From: Caballeronia pedi
GTDB taxonomy: Bacteria; Pseudomonadota; Gammaproteobacteria; Burkholderiales; Burkholderiaceae
NCBI RefSeq assembly: GCF_001544915.2
Contig: NZ_FCOE02000017.1
Location: 97,565 to 161,564 of the forward strand
DNA length: 64,000 nt
Direction of reading: 5' to 3'
Part shown: positions 25,378 to 34,199 of the stretch, piece by piece
How positions within the stretch are numbered: the first letter of the stretch is position 1
Layout of the letters: every line of letters begins with the position of its first letter
Notes under the pieces: generated by a model
The model's database searches: none
Told to the model about the DNA's origin: nothing
The model's input: the letters and a program-made list of their open reading frames with translations, nothing else
Translations under genes and position numbers: made by a program

Positions 25378-26001
25378 ATGCTCAGCGCCCGGCAACTCGA
25401 CGTAATGCGCGGCAGCCGCACCATCGTGGCCGGCGTGGATTTTCGCGTCGATGGCGGCGCGGCGCTGCTCATTCACGGCGCGAACGGCAGCGGCAAGAGC
25501 TCGCTGATCGCCGCGCTCGCGGGACTGTTGCCGCCCGCCGCCGGCGACGTGTCCTGGCGCGGCATGAACGTGCGCGACGATCCCGCTCGCTTCAGGCGCG
25601 ACCTCGCGTATATCGGCCACGCCGACGGCTTCAACGGCGAACTGACCGTCACGGAAAATCTTCGCTTCGCCGCCCTGCTCGGCGCGCACGCGGCGCGCAT
25701 CGACGAACGCGACGTGCTGAACCGCGCCGGCGTCCTGCCGCTCATGTACACGCGTCTGAATCGACTGTCGCAAGGGCAGCGGCGGCGCGTCGCGCTCGCG
25801 CGTCTCGTGCTCGCGGGCAAGGCGCTGTGGCTGCTAGACGAACCCACCGAAGCCATCGACGACGCCGGCGCGCGCTGGTTCGCCGCGTGCATCGACGATC
25901 ATCTGCGCGAAGGCGGCACGCTCGTCGCGACGACACATCGCCCGCTTCCCGTCGATGCCGCGCGCACCCGGCATCTGCATCTCGAACGGAGCGCGGCATG
26001 A
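25378..26001 (+). CDS. ccmA: CcmA, ATPase of the heme-handling ABC complex
   Basis: 207 residues with Walker A (GANGSGKSS), signature LSQGQRRRVALARL and Walker B (LWLLDEPTEAID), a short ABC ATPase of CcmA size. With CcmB, CcmC and CcmD it powers release of heme-loaded CcmE. First gene of a nine-gene run in which almost every junction overlaps; its stop overlaps the ccmB start by ATGA. Confidence 0.95.
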   Translation: MLSARQLDVMRGSRTIVAGVDFRVDGGAALLIHGANGSGKSSLIAALAGLLPPAAGDVSWRGMNVRDDPARFRRDLAYIGHADGFNGELTVTENLRFAALLGAHAARIDERDVLNRAGVLPLMYTRLNRLSQGQRRRVALARLVLAGKALWLLDEPTEAIDDAGARWFAACIDDHLREGGTLVATTHRPLPVDAARTRHLHLERSAA

Positions 26002-26666
26002 TCGCGCTGACGCTCCAGGTGATCCGGCGCGAACTGATCCTCAACTGGCGCTCGCGCACCGTGACGCTTTCGGTGCTGCTGTTCTTCGTGCTGGCGTCCA
26101 GCCTGTTTCCGCTCGGCATCGGTCCCGATCCAACGCTCCTGCATGCGATCGCGCCGGGCGTGCTCTGGGTCACGGCTCTGTTCGCGGCGCTGCTGTCGGC
26201 GGGCCAGCTCTTCAGCAACGATTTCGCGAGCGGCGCGCTCGAACAGATGCTGCTTTCGCCGCAGCCGCTCGCGGGCATCGTGCTCGGCAAGATCGTCGCG
26301 CACTGGATCACAACGGGCCTCGCGCTCGTCGTGCTCGCGCCGGTCGTCGCGCTCGAATACGGGCTCGATGCGCGCACCATCGTCATGCTGATGGCGTCGC
26401 TTTTGATCGGCACGCCGCTGCTTTCGCTGATCGGTTCGATGGGCGCGGCGCTCACGCTCGGCGTGCGCGGCGGCAGCGTCGTGCTCGCGTTGCTGATTCT
26501 GCCGCTCTACGTGCCGGTGCTCGTGTTCGGGGTCGGCGCGGCCAGTCCCGCCGCGAGCGCCGCGTGGGCGAACGCGAATTTCTCGCTGCTCGCGGCCGCG
26601 CTGTGCGTTGCGCTCTGGCTGTGTCCGTGGGCCAGCGCCGCGGCCCTTCGCATCTCGATGGAATAG
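25998..26666 (+). CDS. ccmB: CcmB, membrane subunit of the heme-handling ABC complex
   Basis: 222 residues from the ATG at 25998. Six hydrophobic helices are visible, beginning after VIRRELILNWRSRTVT and including FFVLASSLFPLGIG, a CcmB hallmark, and ALTLGVRGGSVVLALLILPLYVPVL. It pairs with CcmA in the inner membrane. Confidence 0.94.
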   Translation: MIALTLQVIRRELILNWRSRTVTLSVLLFFVLASSLFPLGIGPDPTLLHAIAPGVLWVTALFAALLSAGQLFSNDFASGALEQMLLSPQPLAGIVLGKIVAHWITTGLALVVLAPVVALEYGLDARTIVMLMASLLIGTPLLSLIGSMGAALTLGVRGGSVVLALLILPLYVPVLVFGVGAASPAASAAWANANFSLLAAALCVALWLCPWASAAALRISME

Positions 26667-26671
26667 CCGCC

Positions 26672-27412
26672 ATGAACGCATTCCGTTTCGCGTCGCCGCG
26701 CCACTTCGAACGCTTCGCCGCGCGCGCGACGCCGTGGTTCGCGTGGGCGTCGGTCGTGTTCGTCGCGGCGGGGCTCGTCATCGGCCTCGCCATCGCGCCC
26801 GCCGATGCGCTGCAACGCGACATCTACCGCATCATGTTCGTGCATGTGCCCGCAGCGTGGATGTCGATGTTCATCTATCTCGTCATGGCCGCGTACGGCG
26901 CGCTCCATCTCGCGATGCACACCCGTCTCTCCGCGATGATGGCCCGCGCGCTCGCCCCGACCGGCGCGCTCTTCACCGCGATCGCGCTGATTACCGGCGC
27001 GCTGTGGGGCAAGCCGACATGGGGCACCTGGTGGGTCTGGGACGCGCGGCTGACCTCCGAGCTGATCCTGTTCTTCCTCTATGTCGGCTTCATCGCGCTG
27101 CACGCGGCCATCGACGGCACGCGCCGCGCCGACCGCGCGTGCTCGGTGCTCGCGCTGATCGGCGTCGTGAACATCCCGATCATCTATTTTTCCGTGCAAT
27201 GGTGGTACACGCTGCATCAGGGGCCGTCGCTCGGTTTCGGCAGCGGCGTGGCGATGGAAAAGTCGATGGCATGGGGCATCGTCGTGATGTCGGCGGGATT
27301 CTGGTCGTATGCGATCGCGGTGTCGCTCGCGCGCGTGCGCGTCATCATGCGGGCGGCCGAGCGCGTGCCGGCGGGCGAAGCGCCATCGCGAATCGAGGAG
27401 CGCGCCGCATGA
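26672..27412 (+). CDS. ccmC: CcmC, heme delivery protein to CcmE
   Basis: 246 residues with six membrane helices and the tryptophan-rich heme-handling motif WGTWWVWDARLTSE facing the periplasm. Conserved His residues lie in FVHVPAAWMSM and YTLHQGPS. It loads heme onto the CcmE histidine. The gene follows ccmB by 5 bases and overlaps ccmD. Confidence 0.96.
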   Translation: MNAFRFASPRHFERFAARATPWFAWASVVFVAAGLVIGLAIAPADALQRDIYRIMFVHVPAAWMSMFIYLVMAAYGALHLAMHTRLSAMMARALAPTGALFTAIALITGALWGKPTWGTWWVWDARLTSELILFFLYVGFIALHAAIDGTRRADRACSVLALIGVVNIPIIYFSVQWWYTLHQGPSLGFGSGVAMEKSMAWGIVVMSAGFWSYAIAVSLARVRVIMRAAERVPAGEAPSRIEERAA

Positions 27413-27534
27413 ACACGTTCGAATCGGTCCTGGCGATGCTCGCCGCGAATCCCATTCTCTCGGCCGCGCTCGCACTCACCTTTTTGCTGATGGGCGCGCA
27501 AGCGTGGCTCGTGCATCGTGGGTTGCGCCGATGA
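27409..27534 (+). CDS. ccmD: CcmD, small membrane protein of the CcmABCD complex
   Basis: 41 residues from the ATG at 27409, overlapping ccmC by four bases. One membrane helix (NPILSAALALTFLLMGAQAW) followed by a short basic tail (VHRGLRR), the CcmD pattern. It helps release holo-CcmE. Easy to miss because of its size; position and overlap on both sides support it. Confidence 0.85.
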   Translation: MNTFESVLAMLAANPILSAALALTFLLMGAQAWLVHRGLRR

Positions 27535-27986
27535 AAGCGCGTCATCGCCGGTTCGCGTTCATCGCGCTCGGCGTCGCGAGCGCGGGCCTCGCGTGCGCGT
27601 TCGTGCTCAATGCGTTTCGCGCCAATGTGATGTTTTTCGTCAGCCCGAGCCAGATCGTCGCGCATGAAGAGACGCGCACGCAGCGCTTCCGGCTCGGCGG
27701 GCTGGTCGAGCGCGGCTCGCTCGTGCGCGATGCCGATGGCCGCACGGTGCGCTTCGTCGTCACCGATGAGCGCGCGTCGCTGCCCGTCACCTACACGGGC
27801 GCGCTGCCCGATCTGTTTCGCGAAGGCAGCGGTGTCGTGGCGCAAGGCACGCTCGGCGCCGATGGCCGATTCCACGCCGACGAAGTCCTCGCGAAGCACG
27901 ACGAAAAATACACGCCACCGCAAGTGGAACGGGCGCTCCGCGACGTCCGCGCGTCTGCGGACGCGAACGCCGGAACGCGCCGATGA
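27531..27986 (+). CDS. ccmE: CcmE, heme chaperone
   Basis: 151 residues. An N-terminal anchor helix (FIALGVASAGLACAFVLNAF) is followed by an OB-fold domain; His123 in LAKHDEKYTPP is the conserved residue that binds heme covalently (HxxxY motif). It carries heme from CcmC to CcmF in the periplasm. ATGA overlaps on both sides. Confidence 0.96.
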   Translation: MKARHRRFAFIALGVASAGLACAFVLNAFRANVMFFVSPSQIVAHEETRTQRFRLGGLVERGSLVRDADGRTVRFVVTDERASLPVTYTGALPDLFREGSGVVAQGTLGADGRFHADEVLAKHDEKYTPPQVERALRDVRASADANAGTRR

Positions 27987-29959
27987 TCGTCGAACTCGGC
28001 CACTTCGCGCTGATTCTCGCGATGCTGCTCGCGCTCGTCGCGGGCATCGTGCCGATGCTCGGCGCGCGTTTCTCCATCGAACGATGGATGCGCGTCGCCG
28101 CGCCCGCCGCGTTCGGGCAGTTCGGCTTCGTCGCGATCGCGTTCGGCTGTCTCGCGGCGGCGTTTCTCGGCAATGATTTTTCGGTGATCTATGTCGTCGG
28201 GAATTCGAACTCGGCGCTGCCGGCGATTTATCGCTTCACGGCGGTCTGGGGCGGACACGAAGGCTCGCTGCTGCTGTGGGTGTTGTTGCTGACGCTCTGG
28301 ATGATCGCCGTCGCTGCCTTCGGCAAACGGCTGCCGCTGCCGTTCGCGGCGCGCGTGCACGGCGTGATGAGCGGGATCAACGCGGGCTTTCTGCTGTTCA
28401 TGCTGCTGACCTCGAATCCGTTCACGCGCATCATGCCGCCCGCGATGAACGGCCGCGATCTCAATCCGCTCCTGCAGGACCCCGGCATGGTGATTCATCC
28501 GCCGCTGCTGTATATGGGCTATGTCGGCTTTTCGGTGGCGTTCGCGTTCGCGATCGCCGCGCTGCTCGAAGGCAAACTCGATGCCGCGTGGGCGCGCGCG
28601 TCGCGTGCATGGACGCTCGCCGCGTGGATGTTCCTCACGCTCGGCATCATGCTCGGCAGCGCGTGGGCCTATTACGAACTCGGCTGGGGCGGATGGTGGT
28701 TCTGGGACCCGGTCGAGAACGCGTCGTTCATGCCGTGGCTCGTCGGCACCGCGCTGATCCATTCGCTCGCCGCCACCGCGAAGCGCGGCGCGTTCCGCGC
28801 GTGGAGCGCGCTGCTCGCGATCTGCGCGTTCTCGCTTTCGCTGCTCGGCACGTTTCTCGTGCGCTCGGGCGTCGTGACTTCGGTGCACGGATTCGCCTCC
28901 GATCCGACGCGCGGCGTGTTCATCCTCGCGCTGCTCGCGCTGTTCTCGGGCGGCGGCCTCGTGCTGTTCGCCTGGCGTGCGCCGCGCGCGGCATCGGCGG
29001 TCGGGTTCGAAGCGGTGTCGCGCGAGTCGCTCCTGCTGTCGAACAATCTGCTGATGCTGGTGGCCGCCGCTTCGGTGATGCTCGGCACGCTCTATCCGAT
29101 GATCCTCGACGCGCTCGATCTCGACAAGATTTCCGTCGGCGCACCGTATTTCGACAGCGTGTTCGTCCCGTTGATGACGCCCGCGATCTTCCTGATGGGC
29201 GTCGGCCCGCTCGCGCGCTGGAAGGCCGCGCGGCTGCCCGAGCTTGCGGTGCGGTTGCGCTGGGCTGCGCTCGTGAGTGTCGTTAGCGCGTTCCTGCCTG
29301 GGCTGTTTGGGCCATCACGTCCGCTCGTGAGCCTCGGCTTTGCGCTCGCCGCCTGGACCTTCGCGACGATCGCGACAAGCGTGATCGGGCGCGTCGTCAG
29401 AGGCGGGCGTCGCGTGCGGCCCGGCACCATCGGCATGTGGCTCGCGCATGGGGGCGTCGGCGTGTTCATCGTCGGGGTGACGATGGTGAAGGGTTTTCCC
29501 ATCGAACGCGATGCGCGGCTCGCGCCCGGCGAGAGCGTCGATGCGGGCGGCTATCGGTTTCGTCTCGACGAGGTCCGCGCGATCGACGGTCCGAACTATC
29601 GCGCCACACGCGGCACGCTCACCGTGACGCGTGACGGCCGTGTGATCGCGACGTTGCATCCGGAGAAGCGCGAGTTTCTCGTCTCCAATATGCCGACGAC
29701 GGAAGCCGCCATCGATCACGGCGTGTTGCGCGATCTCTACGTCGCGCTCGATCGGCCATCGGGCGGGAACGCGTGGACCGTGCGCATCCAGATCAAGCCG
29801 TTCGTGCGCTGGATCTGGGGCGGCTGCGTGCTGATGGCGCTCGGCGGCCTGCTCGCGGCGGCGGACCGGCGTTATGCGAAGCAGCGCGCGCCGCAGCCAC
29901 GCGCCGCCGTGTCGATGGTCGCAAAGCCGTCGCAAACCGTGGGCGAGACTGGGCGATGA
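27983..29959 (+). CDS. ccmF: CcmF, heme lyase component
   Basis: 658 residues with many membrane helices and the WWD-type motif GWGGWWFWDPVENASF. Also visible are GGHEGSLLLWV, HPPLLYMGYVGF and a C-terminal periplasmic section before the last helix. It transfers heme from CcmE to apocytochromes (here NapB, NapC and others). Length and motifs are normal for the family. Confidence 0.97.
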   Translation: MIVELGHFALILAMLLALVAGIVPMLGARFSIERWMRVAAPAAFGQFGFVAIAFGCLAAAFLGNDFSVIYVVGNSNSALPAIYRFTAVWGGHEGSLLLWVLLLTLWMIAVAAFGKRLPLPFAARVHGVMSGINAGFLLFMLLTSNPFTRIMPPAMNGRDLNPLLQDPGMVIHPPLLYMGYVGFSVAFAFAIAALLEGKLDAAWARASRAWTLAAWMFLTLGIMLGSAWAYYELGWGGWWFWDPVENASFMPWLVGTALIHSLAATAKRGAFRAWSALLAICAFSLSLLGTFLVRSGVVTSVHGFASDPTRGVFILALLALFSGGGLVLFAWRAPRAASAVGFEAVSRESLLLSNNLLMLVAAASVMLGTLYPMILDALDLDKISVGAPYFDSVFVPLMTPAIFLMGVGPLARWKAARLPELAVRLRWAALVSVVSAFLPGLFGPSRPLVSLGFALAAWTFATIATSVIGRVVRGGRRVRPGTIGMWLAHGGVGVFIVGVTMVKGFPIERDARLAPGESVDAGGYRFRLDEVRAIDGPNYRATRGTLTVTRDGRVIATLHPEKREFLVSNMPTTEAAIDHGVLRDLYVALDRPSGGNAWTVRIQIKPFVRWIWGGCVLMALGGLLAAADRRYAKQRAPQPRAAVSMVAKPSQTVGETGR

Positions 29960-30495
29960 AGCGCTTCCTGATTCCGCTCGTCGTGTTCGGGCTGCTCGTC
30001 GCGGTGCTGGCGGCCGGGCTGCGCCACGATCCGCGCCGGTTACCATCGGCGCTGATCGGCAAGCCTGCGCCCGCGTTCGATCTGCCGCGTCTCGATGCAT
30101 CGAATCAGACGATGTCGTCGGACGCGTTGCGCGGCCAGGTGTGGATATTGAACGTGTGGGCGTCGTGGTGCGAGGCGTGCCGCGACGAGCATCCCGTTCT
30201 CATGAACTTCGCGGCGGGCGGCGCGGCGCCGGTGTACGGCCTGAACTATCGTGACGAGCGCGCGCCCGCGCTGCAATGGCTGGAGACGGCGGGCGATCCG
30301 TACGTGACGTCGTTCGTCGATCGCGACGGCCGCACCGGCATCGATTACGGCGTGTATGGCGTGCCGGAAACCTTCGTCATCGATCGCGCGGGCGTGGTGC
30401 GATACCGGCAGGCGGGACCGCTCACGCGCGCGTCGCTCGATGGCGTGATCGTGCCGCTCGTCGGCAAGCTGCAAAAGGAGAGCGCGCATGATTAG
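29956..30495 (+). CDS. ccmG: CcmG/DsbE, periplasmic thioredoxin-like reductant
   Basis: 179 residues with an N-terminal anchor (IPLVVFGLLVAVLAAGL) and a TlpA/DsbE-type thioredoxin domain. The redox pair is WCEAC, with the family's GVYGVPETFVID segment and its cis-proline. It keeps apocytochrome CxxCH cysteines reduced for heme attachment. Overlaps ccmF and ccmH. Confidence 0.95.
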   Translation: MKRFLIPLVVFGLLVAVLAAGLRHDPRRLPSALIGKPAPAFDLPRLDASNQTMSSDALRGQVWILNVWASWCEACRDEHPVLMNFAAGGAAPVYGLNYRDERAPALQWLETAGDPYVTSFVDRDGRTGIDYGVYGVPETFVIDRAGVVRYRQAGPLTRASLDGVIVPLVGKLQKESAHD

Positions 30496-30880
30496 CCGAC
30501 ATGCGTTGATACTCCTTGCGTGCATGACATGCGCGCACGCGCAGGAAACACCCGACGACGAACGCGCGCGCCATCTCGCGGAGCACTTTCGCTGCGTGGT
30601 GTGCCAGAACCAGAGCCTCGCCGATTCGAACGCGGAACTCGCAGCCGATCTGCGCGCGCGCATTCGCGAGCAGGTCGGGCAAGGCGCGAGCGATGAGCAG
30701 ATTCAGGCGTACATGGTGCGTCGATACGGCGACTTCGTGCTGTATCGCCCGCCGGTGAAGCCGGTCACATGGGCGCTGTGGTTCGGGCCGTTTGCCGTGC
30801 TCGCGGCGGGCGCGCTTGCGATGGCGCTGCATATCCGCCGCGCCCGATTCGCGCGACGTCGAAGGAGCATGAGCCGATGA
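30488..30880 (+). CDS. ccmH: CcmH, cytochrome c maturation thiol-disulfide subunit
   Basis: 130 residues. After a signal sequence (ILLACMTCAHAQ) comes the family motif FRCVVCQNQSLADSN with the redox Cys pair, then a C-terminal membrane helix (TWALWFGPFAVLAAGALAMAL). This is the short CcmH form, with the CcmI function encoded by the next gene. It passes reductant from CcmG to the apocytochrome. Confidence 0.95.
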   Translation: MISRHALILLACMTCAHAQETPDDERARHLAEHFRCVVCQNQSLADSNAELAADLRARIREQVGQGASDEQIQAYMVRRYGDFVLYRPPVKPVTWALWFGPFAVLAAGALAMALHIRRARFARRRRSMSR

Positions 30881-31917
30881 CCGCGTTCTGGCTGATCGTC
30901 GCCACGATGTTGCTCGGCGCGCTCGCATGCGTCGTGCCGCCGCTTTTGCGCGTGCCCGCGCACGAACGCGGCCACGCGGTCAGTTCGCGTCACGCGGCGT
31001 TGGCGGGATTGCTGATCGCGCTCGTGCCTGCATCGGCGCTCACGCTTTACATGCGCATCGGCGATCCGGCCGCGCTCGCGATCCAGACCGCGCCGATGCC
31101 ATCGACAGGCGAACACGCCGACGCGCCCGCCTCGATGGAGGCCGCCGTCAGCCGCCTCGCCGCACGCCTGCGCGCCGACCCGAACGACGCACAAGGCTGG
31201 GCGATGCTCGCCCGCTCGTACATGGTGCTCGACCGCCCCGGCGATGCGACGCAGGCGTATCAGCGCGCCGTGGCGCTGAACCCGCGCGACGCGGAACTGC
31301 TCGCCGATTACGCCGACGCGATGGCGAGCGCAAACGGTGGCGATCTGAACGACGCGACGCTGAAAGTCATCGATGCGGCGCTCGCGCTCGACGCCGATCA
31401 GCCGAAAGCGCTCGCGCTGGCCGCATCGGCCGCGTTCGACCGGCGCGATTACGCGAGCGCCATTCAGTTCTGGGAGCGACTGAGCAAGGTGCCGGATCTC
31501 GCGCCGCAAATCGCGCAGCAGGCGCAAAGGAATATCGACGAGACGCGGGCGCTTGCTGCAAAGGTAAGCGTGCCTTCGGTCGAAGTCCGCGTGCGTTTGA
31601 GTCCGGAACTGGAAAAGCGCGTGCGCCCGACGGATACCGTCTTCGTCTACGCACTCGCCGATGATGGATCGCGCATGCCGCTCGCCGTACAGCGCCTGAG
31701 CGCGAACCAGTTGCCCGCAAGCGTGCGTCTGGACGATTCCATGTCGATGACGCCGAGCCGCCGTCTCTCGAATTTCGCGCGCATCAGCATCGAAGCGCGC
31801 GTGTCGGCGGCGGGAAACGCACGGCCCGCGACGGGCGATCTGACGGGATCGAGCGGGCCGGTGTCATCGAAGGAAGCGGGTGTCATCGACGTGACGATCG
31901 CCGATGTCGTCCGTTGA
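30877..31917 (+). CDS. ccmI: CcmI (CycH), apocytochrome c chaperone with TPR domain
   Basis: 346 residues from the ATG at 30877, overlapping ccmH by ATGA. Two N-terminal membrane helices (FWLIVATMLLGALACVVPPL and the stretch around LAGLLIALVPASALTLYM) are followed by tetratricopeptide repeats (AQGWAMLARSYMVLDRPGDA, AVALNPRDAELLADYADA) and a C-terminal periplasmic domain. It binds apocytochrome C-termini for the heme lyase. Last gene of ccmABCDEFGHI; its 3' end lies 9 bases from the convergent DUF3079 gene. Confidence 0.93.
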   Translation: MTAFWLIVATMLLGALACVVPPLLRVPAHERGHAVSSRHAALAGLLIALVPASALTLYMRIGDPAALAIQTAPMPSTGEHADAPASMEAAVSRLAARLRADPNDAQGWAMLARSYMVLDRPGDATQAYQRAVALNPRDAELLADYADAMASANGGDLNDATLKVIDAALALDADQPKALALAASAAFDRRDYASAIQFWERLSKVPDLAPQIAQQAQRNIDETRALAAKVSVPSVEVRVRLSPELEKRVRPTDTVFVYALADDGSRMPLAVQRLSANQLPASVRLDDSMSMTPSRRLSNFARISIEARVSAAGNARPATGDLTGSSGPVSSKEAGVIDVTIADVVR

Positions 31918-31926
31918 ATTCGCCGT

Positions 31927-32148
31927 TCAGCGCGATTTGGCCGCGCCCGGTTGAATCGACTTTGCGTTCTCGTCGACCTCGATGCCCCAATCGCCCTGCT
32001 CGTACCAGTCGTCGCCCAGCAGTTCGGCCGGATGCTGCGTGCGGCTCGAACCGTTGCCGCAGCGCATGGCGTCGGTCGCGCAATAGTGATCGCAGCCCCA
32101 GCAATTGCGCTCGGGGTGCTTCGGGTACAGCGGAAAACGCTTCGACAT
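31927..32148 (-). CDS. DUF3079 small cysteine-rich protein
   Basis: 73 residues beginning MSKRFPLYPKHPERNCWGCD, followed by YCATDAMRCGNGSSRTQHPAE, the DUF3079 signature, with four cysteines able to bind a metal. Function unknown. A lone gene converging on ccmI, with the next gene on its strand about 110 bases away. Confidence 0.85.
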   Translation of the reverse strand: MSKRFPLYPKHPERNCWGCDHYCATDAMRCGNGSSRTQHPAELLGDDWYEQGDWGIEVDENAKSIQPGAAKSR

Positions 32149-32255
32149 CGTCGATACTCCTTTAATGTATCGAGACTAAACGCGAACCCTTTCACCGCCA
32201 ATAGGAACGCGACGATCCGCCACGGCACGCAGCGAAACAGCGCGTTTCAGTCTGC

Positions 32256-33431
32256 TCAGCACGACGCCGGCGCGGCCTTCGTGGCGCCTGTCAGCAGCAG
32301 CTCGATCAGATCGCGCACGCTGCGGATCGCCGCGCCGAACGGCAGCTTCTCGCGTCCACGGAAAAACAGTCCATTGCCGACATCGCCGCGCAACGCCGCC
32401 GCCAGACGCGTATCGATGCAGAAGTGGCCGAACTTTTCGATGCCGTCGCGCAGGCCGCACGCGCTCAGGCACTCGAGCGCCGACGGGCATGTCTGCTTGC
32501 GCGCGCCGATCTTCGTGCGGATGCGCTCTTCGTTGCGCAGATAGCGCATGAGCCAGGGCGTCTTCACGGCGCGCGCGGGCAAGCCCGTCACGCTGACGAA
32601 TTCGACGATATCGTCCGGCGTCGCCTCGACCAGCACGCGCTTGAACTCGGGATGCGCGTCGCCCTCTTCGGTGACGGCGAAGGGCGTGCCGATCTGCACG
32701 CCGTTCGCGCCCGCCGCGAGCCACTTGCGCACCGCTTCGTGACTGTTGATGCCGCCCGCGACGATCACCGGCACGTCTTCGCGCTTCAGCCCGAGCGCTG
32801 CGAACGACGCATCGAGTTCAGTCAGCACGCGCTCGAAACCAAAGCGCTCGTCGTGCATATCCGCGACGTCGCCGACGCCCAGATGCCCGCCCGCGTGCGC
32901 CGGATGCTCGATCACGATGGCATCGGGCAGGCGGCCCTTTTTCATCCACTTCTTGAGCACGAGCGTGACGCCACGGCTGTCGGAGAGAATCGGGATCAAT
33001 GCGATATCGCAGCCCGCCGTGAGATCGGGCAAGTCGAGCGGCAGGCCCGCGCCCATCACGATGGCGTTCGCGCCCTCGTCGCACGCGACGCGCACGTAAT
33101 CCGCATGCGCGCTCACCGCCTTCATCACGTTGACGGCGATCATGCCGCGCCCTTGCGACAACTCGCGCGCCGCCTTGATCTCGCGCGCGAGCGCGATCAG
33201 GTTCGCGCGTTCGAGCGTCGGGCGCGTGTGGTCTTCACGGCACATCGCGAGCAAGTCCTCGTGATGATGCCGCAAGTCGATGCTCGCGATGGTGCCGACC
33301 GCGCCTTCACGCGCCACGCTGCCCGCCAGCCGATGCGCGGAAATGCCGACGCCCATGCCGCCCTGCACGATCGGCAACAGGCTGCGACCGCGAATCGTGA
33401 GCGGCGCGAAGGAATGTGCATGAGAGGTCAT
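32256..33431 (-). CDS. Nitronate monooxygenase family FMN protein
   Basis: 391 residues from the ATG at 33431; an upstream in-frame ATG at 33458 would add nine. A TIM-barrel FMN enzyme of the 2-nitropropane dioxygenase family: LPIVQGGMGVGIS at the start, HPAHAGGHLG, VIVAGGINSHEAVRKWLAAGANGVQIGT and a C-terminal CPSALECLSACGLRD cysteine group. The family oxidises nitronates, though many members are reductases with other substrates. It lies about 30-55 bases after narL on the same strand, so it may be co-expressed with nitrate sensing; detoxification of nitro compounds is inferred. Confidence 0.85.
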   Translation of the reverse strand: MTSHAHSFAPLTIRGRSLLPIVQGGMGVGISAHRLAGSVAREGAVGTIASIDLRHHHEDLLAMCREDHTRPTLERANLIALAREIKAARELSQGRGMIAVNVMKAVSAHADYVRVACDEGANAIVMGAGLPLDLPDLTAGCDIALIPILSDSRGVTLVLKKWMKKGRLPDAIVIEHPAHAGGHLGVGDVADMHDERFGFERVLTELDASFAALGLKREDVPVIVAGGINSHEAVRKWLAAGANGVQIGTPFAVTEEGDAHPEFKRVLVEATPDDIVEFVSVTGLPARAVKTPWLMRYLRNEERIRTKIGARKQTCPSALECLSACGLRDGIEKFGHFCIDTRLAAALRGDVGNGLFFRGREKLPFGAAIRSVRDLIELLLTGATKAAPASC

Positions 33432-33486
33432 AGGCGACTCGGTTTGATGTGAATTCATGTTGTACGGCTTGATGAGATGCGAACGC

Positions 33487-34155
33487 TCAGGCTGCTTCCG
33501 GCGCCCGCGACGCGTCGTGTTCGACCGCGTAGATCGCGACCTGCACGCGACTCGTGAAATTGAGCTTGCGCAGAATGTTGCGCACGTGGATCTTCACCGT
33601 GCTCTCCGCGAGCATCAGCGAGCGCGCGATTTCCTTGTTGCTAGCGCCGTGCGCCAATTCGCGCATGATCTCGCGCTCGCGCGCCGTGAGTGGATCGGCT
33701 GCGACGGCGGGCGCGGGCGCAGCCGTGGCTTTCGGTGCGCGCAGACTGGCGACAAGTTTCGATGTCATGTCATCCGCGATGACCGGCTGACCCGCCGCCG
33801 CCTTGCGAATCGCGTTCGCGAGCGTCTCGGCTTCGATGCTCTTCAGCAGATAGCCGCAAGCACCATCGCGCAATGCGAGCGTGAGTTCGTCGAGATCCTC
33901 GGAGACCGTCAGCATGACCACGGCGGTTCGCGGCACGTCCTGCACGAGCAACTTCAGTGTTTCGAGCCCGGACAGCCCGGGCATGTTGAGATCGAGCAGA
34001 ATCACGTCCGGCAGGAACTGCTTGGCGCGCTTCAGGCCTTCGAGCCCGTCGGCGGCTTCGGCGACGACTTCGAAATCGGCTTGCCTTTGCAACAGCGCAT
34101 GAACGCCTGAGCGAAACAGCGCGTGATCGTCGATCAACAGAATGCGGATGGTCAT
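33487..34155 (-). CDS. narL: NarL-family nitrate/nitrite response regulator
   Basis: 222 residues from the ATG at 34155. The receiver domain has the acidic pair LIDDH, phospho-acceptor Asp55 (VILLDLNMPG) and TVSEDLDE; the C-terminal LuxR-type helix-turn-helix is LTAREREIMRELAHG through NKEIARSLMLAESTVKIHVRN. It directly follows narX and controls nitrate-responsive genes, presumably narK1K2GHJI and nap. Confidence 0.93.
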   Translation of the reverse strand: MTIRILLIDDHALFRSGVHALLQRQADFEVVAEAADGLEGLKRAKQFLPDVILLDLNMPGLSGLETLKLLVQDVPRTAVVMLTVSEDLDELTLALRDGACGYLLKSIEAETLANAIRKAAAGQPVIADDMTSKLVASLRAPKATAAPAPAVAADPLTAREREIMRELAHGASNKEIARSLMLAESTVKIHVRNILRKLNFTSRVQVAIYAVEHDASRAPEAA

Positions 34156-34199
34156 GACACAACTCGATGCAGCGTGTGAAACGAGCGCGCGAGCCACAT

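Noticed and set aside
25171..25773. Open frame reading through the repeat and into ccmA antisense
   Set aside because: Part of it is the translated dispersed repeat (VTFFAAAKKVT-type), a known source of false gene calls.
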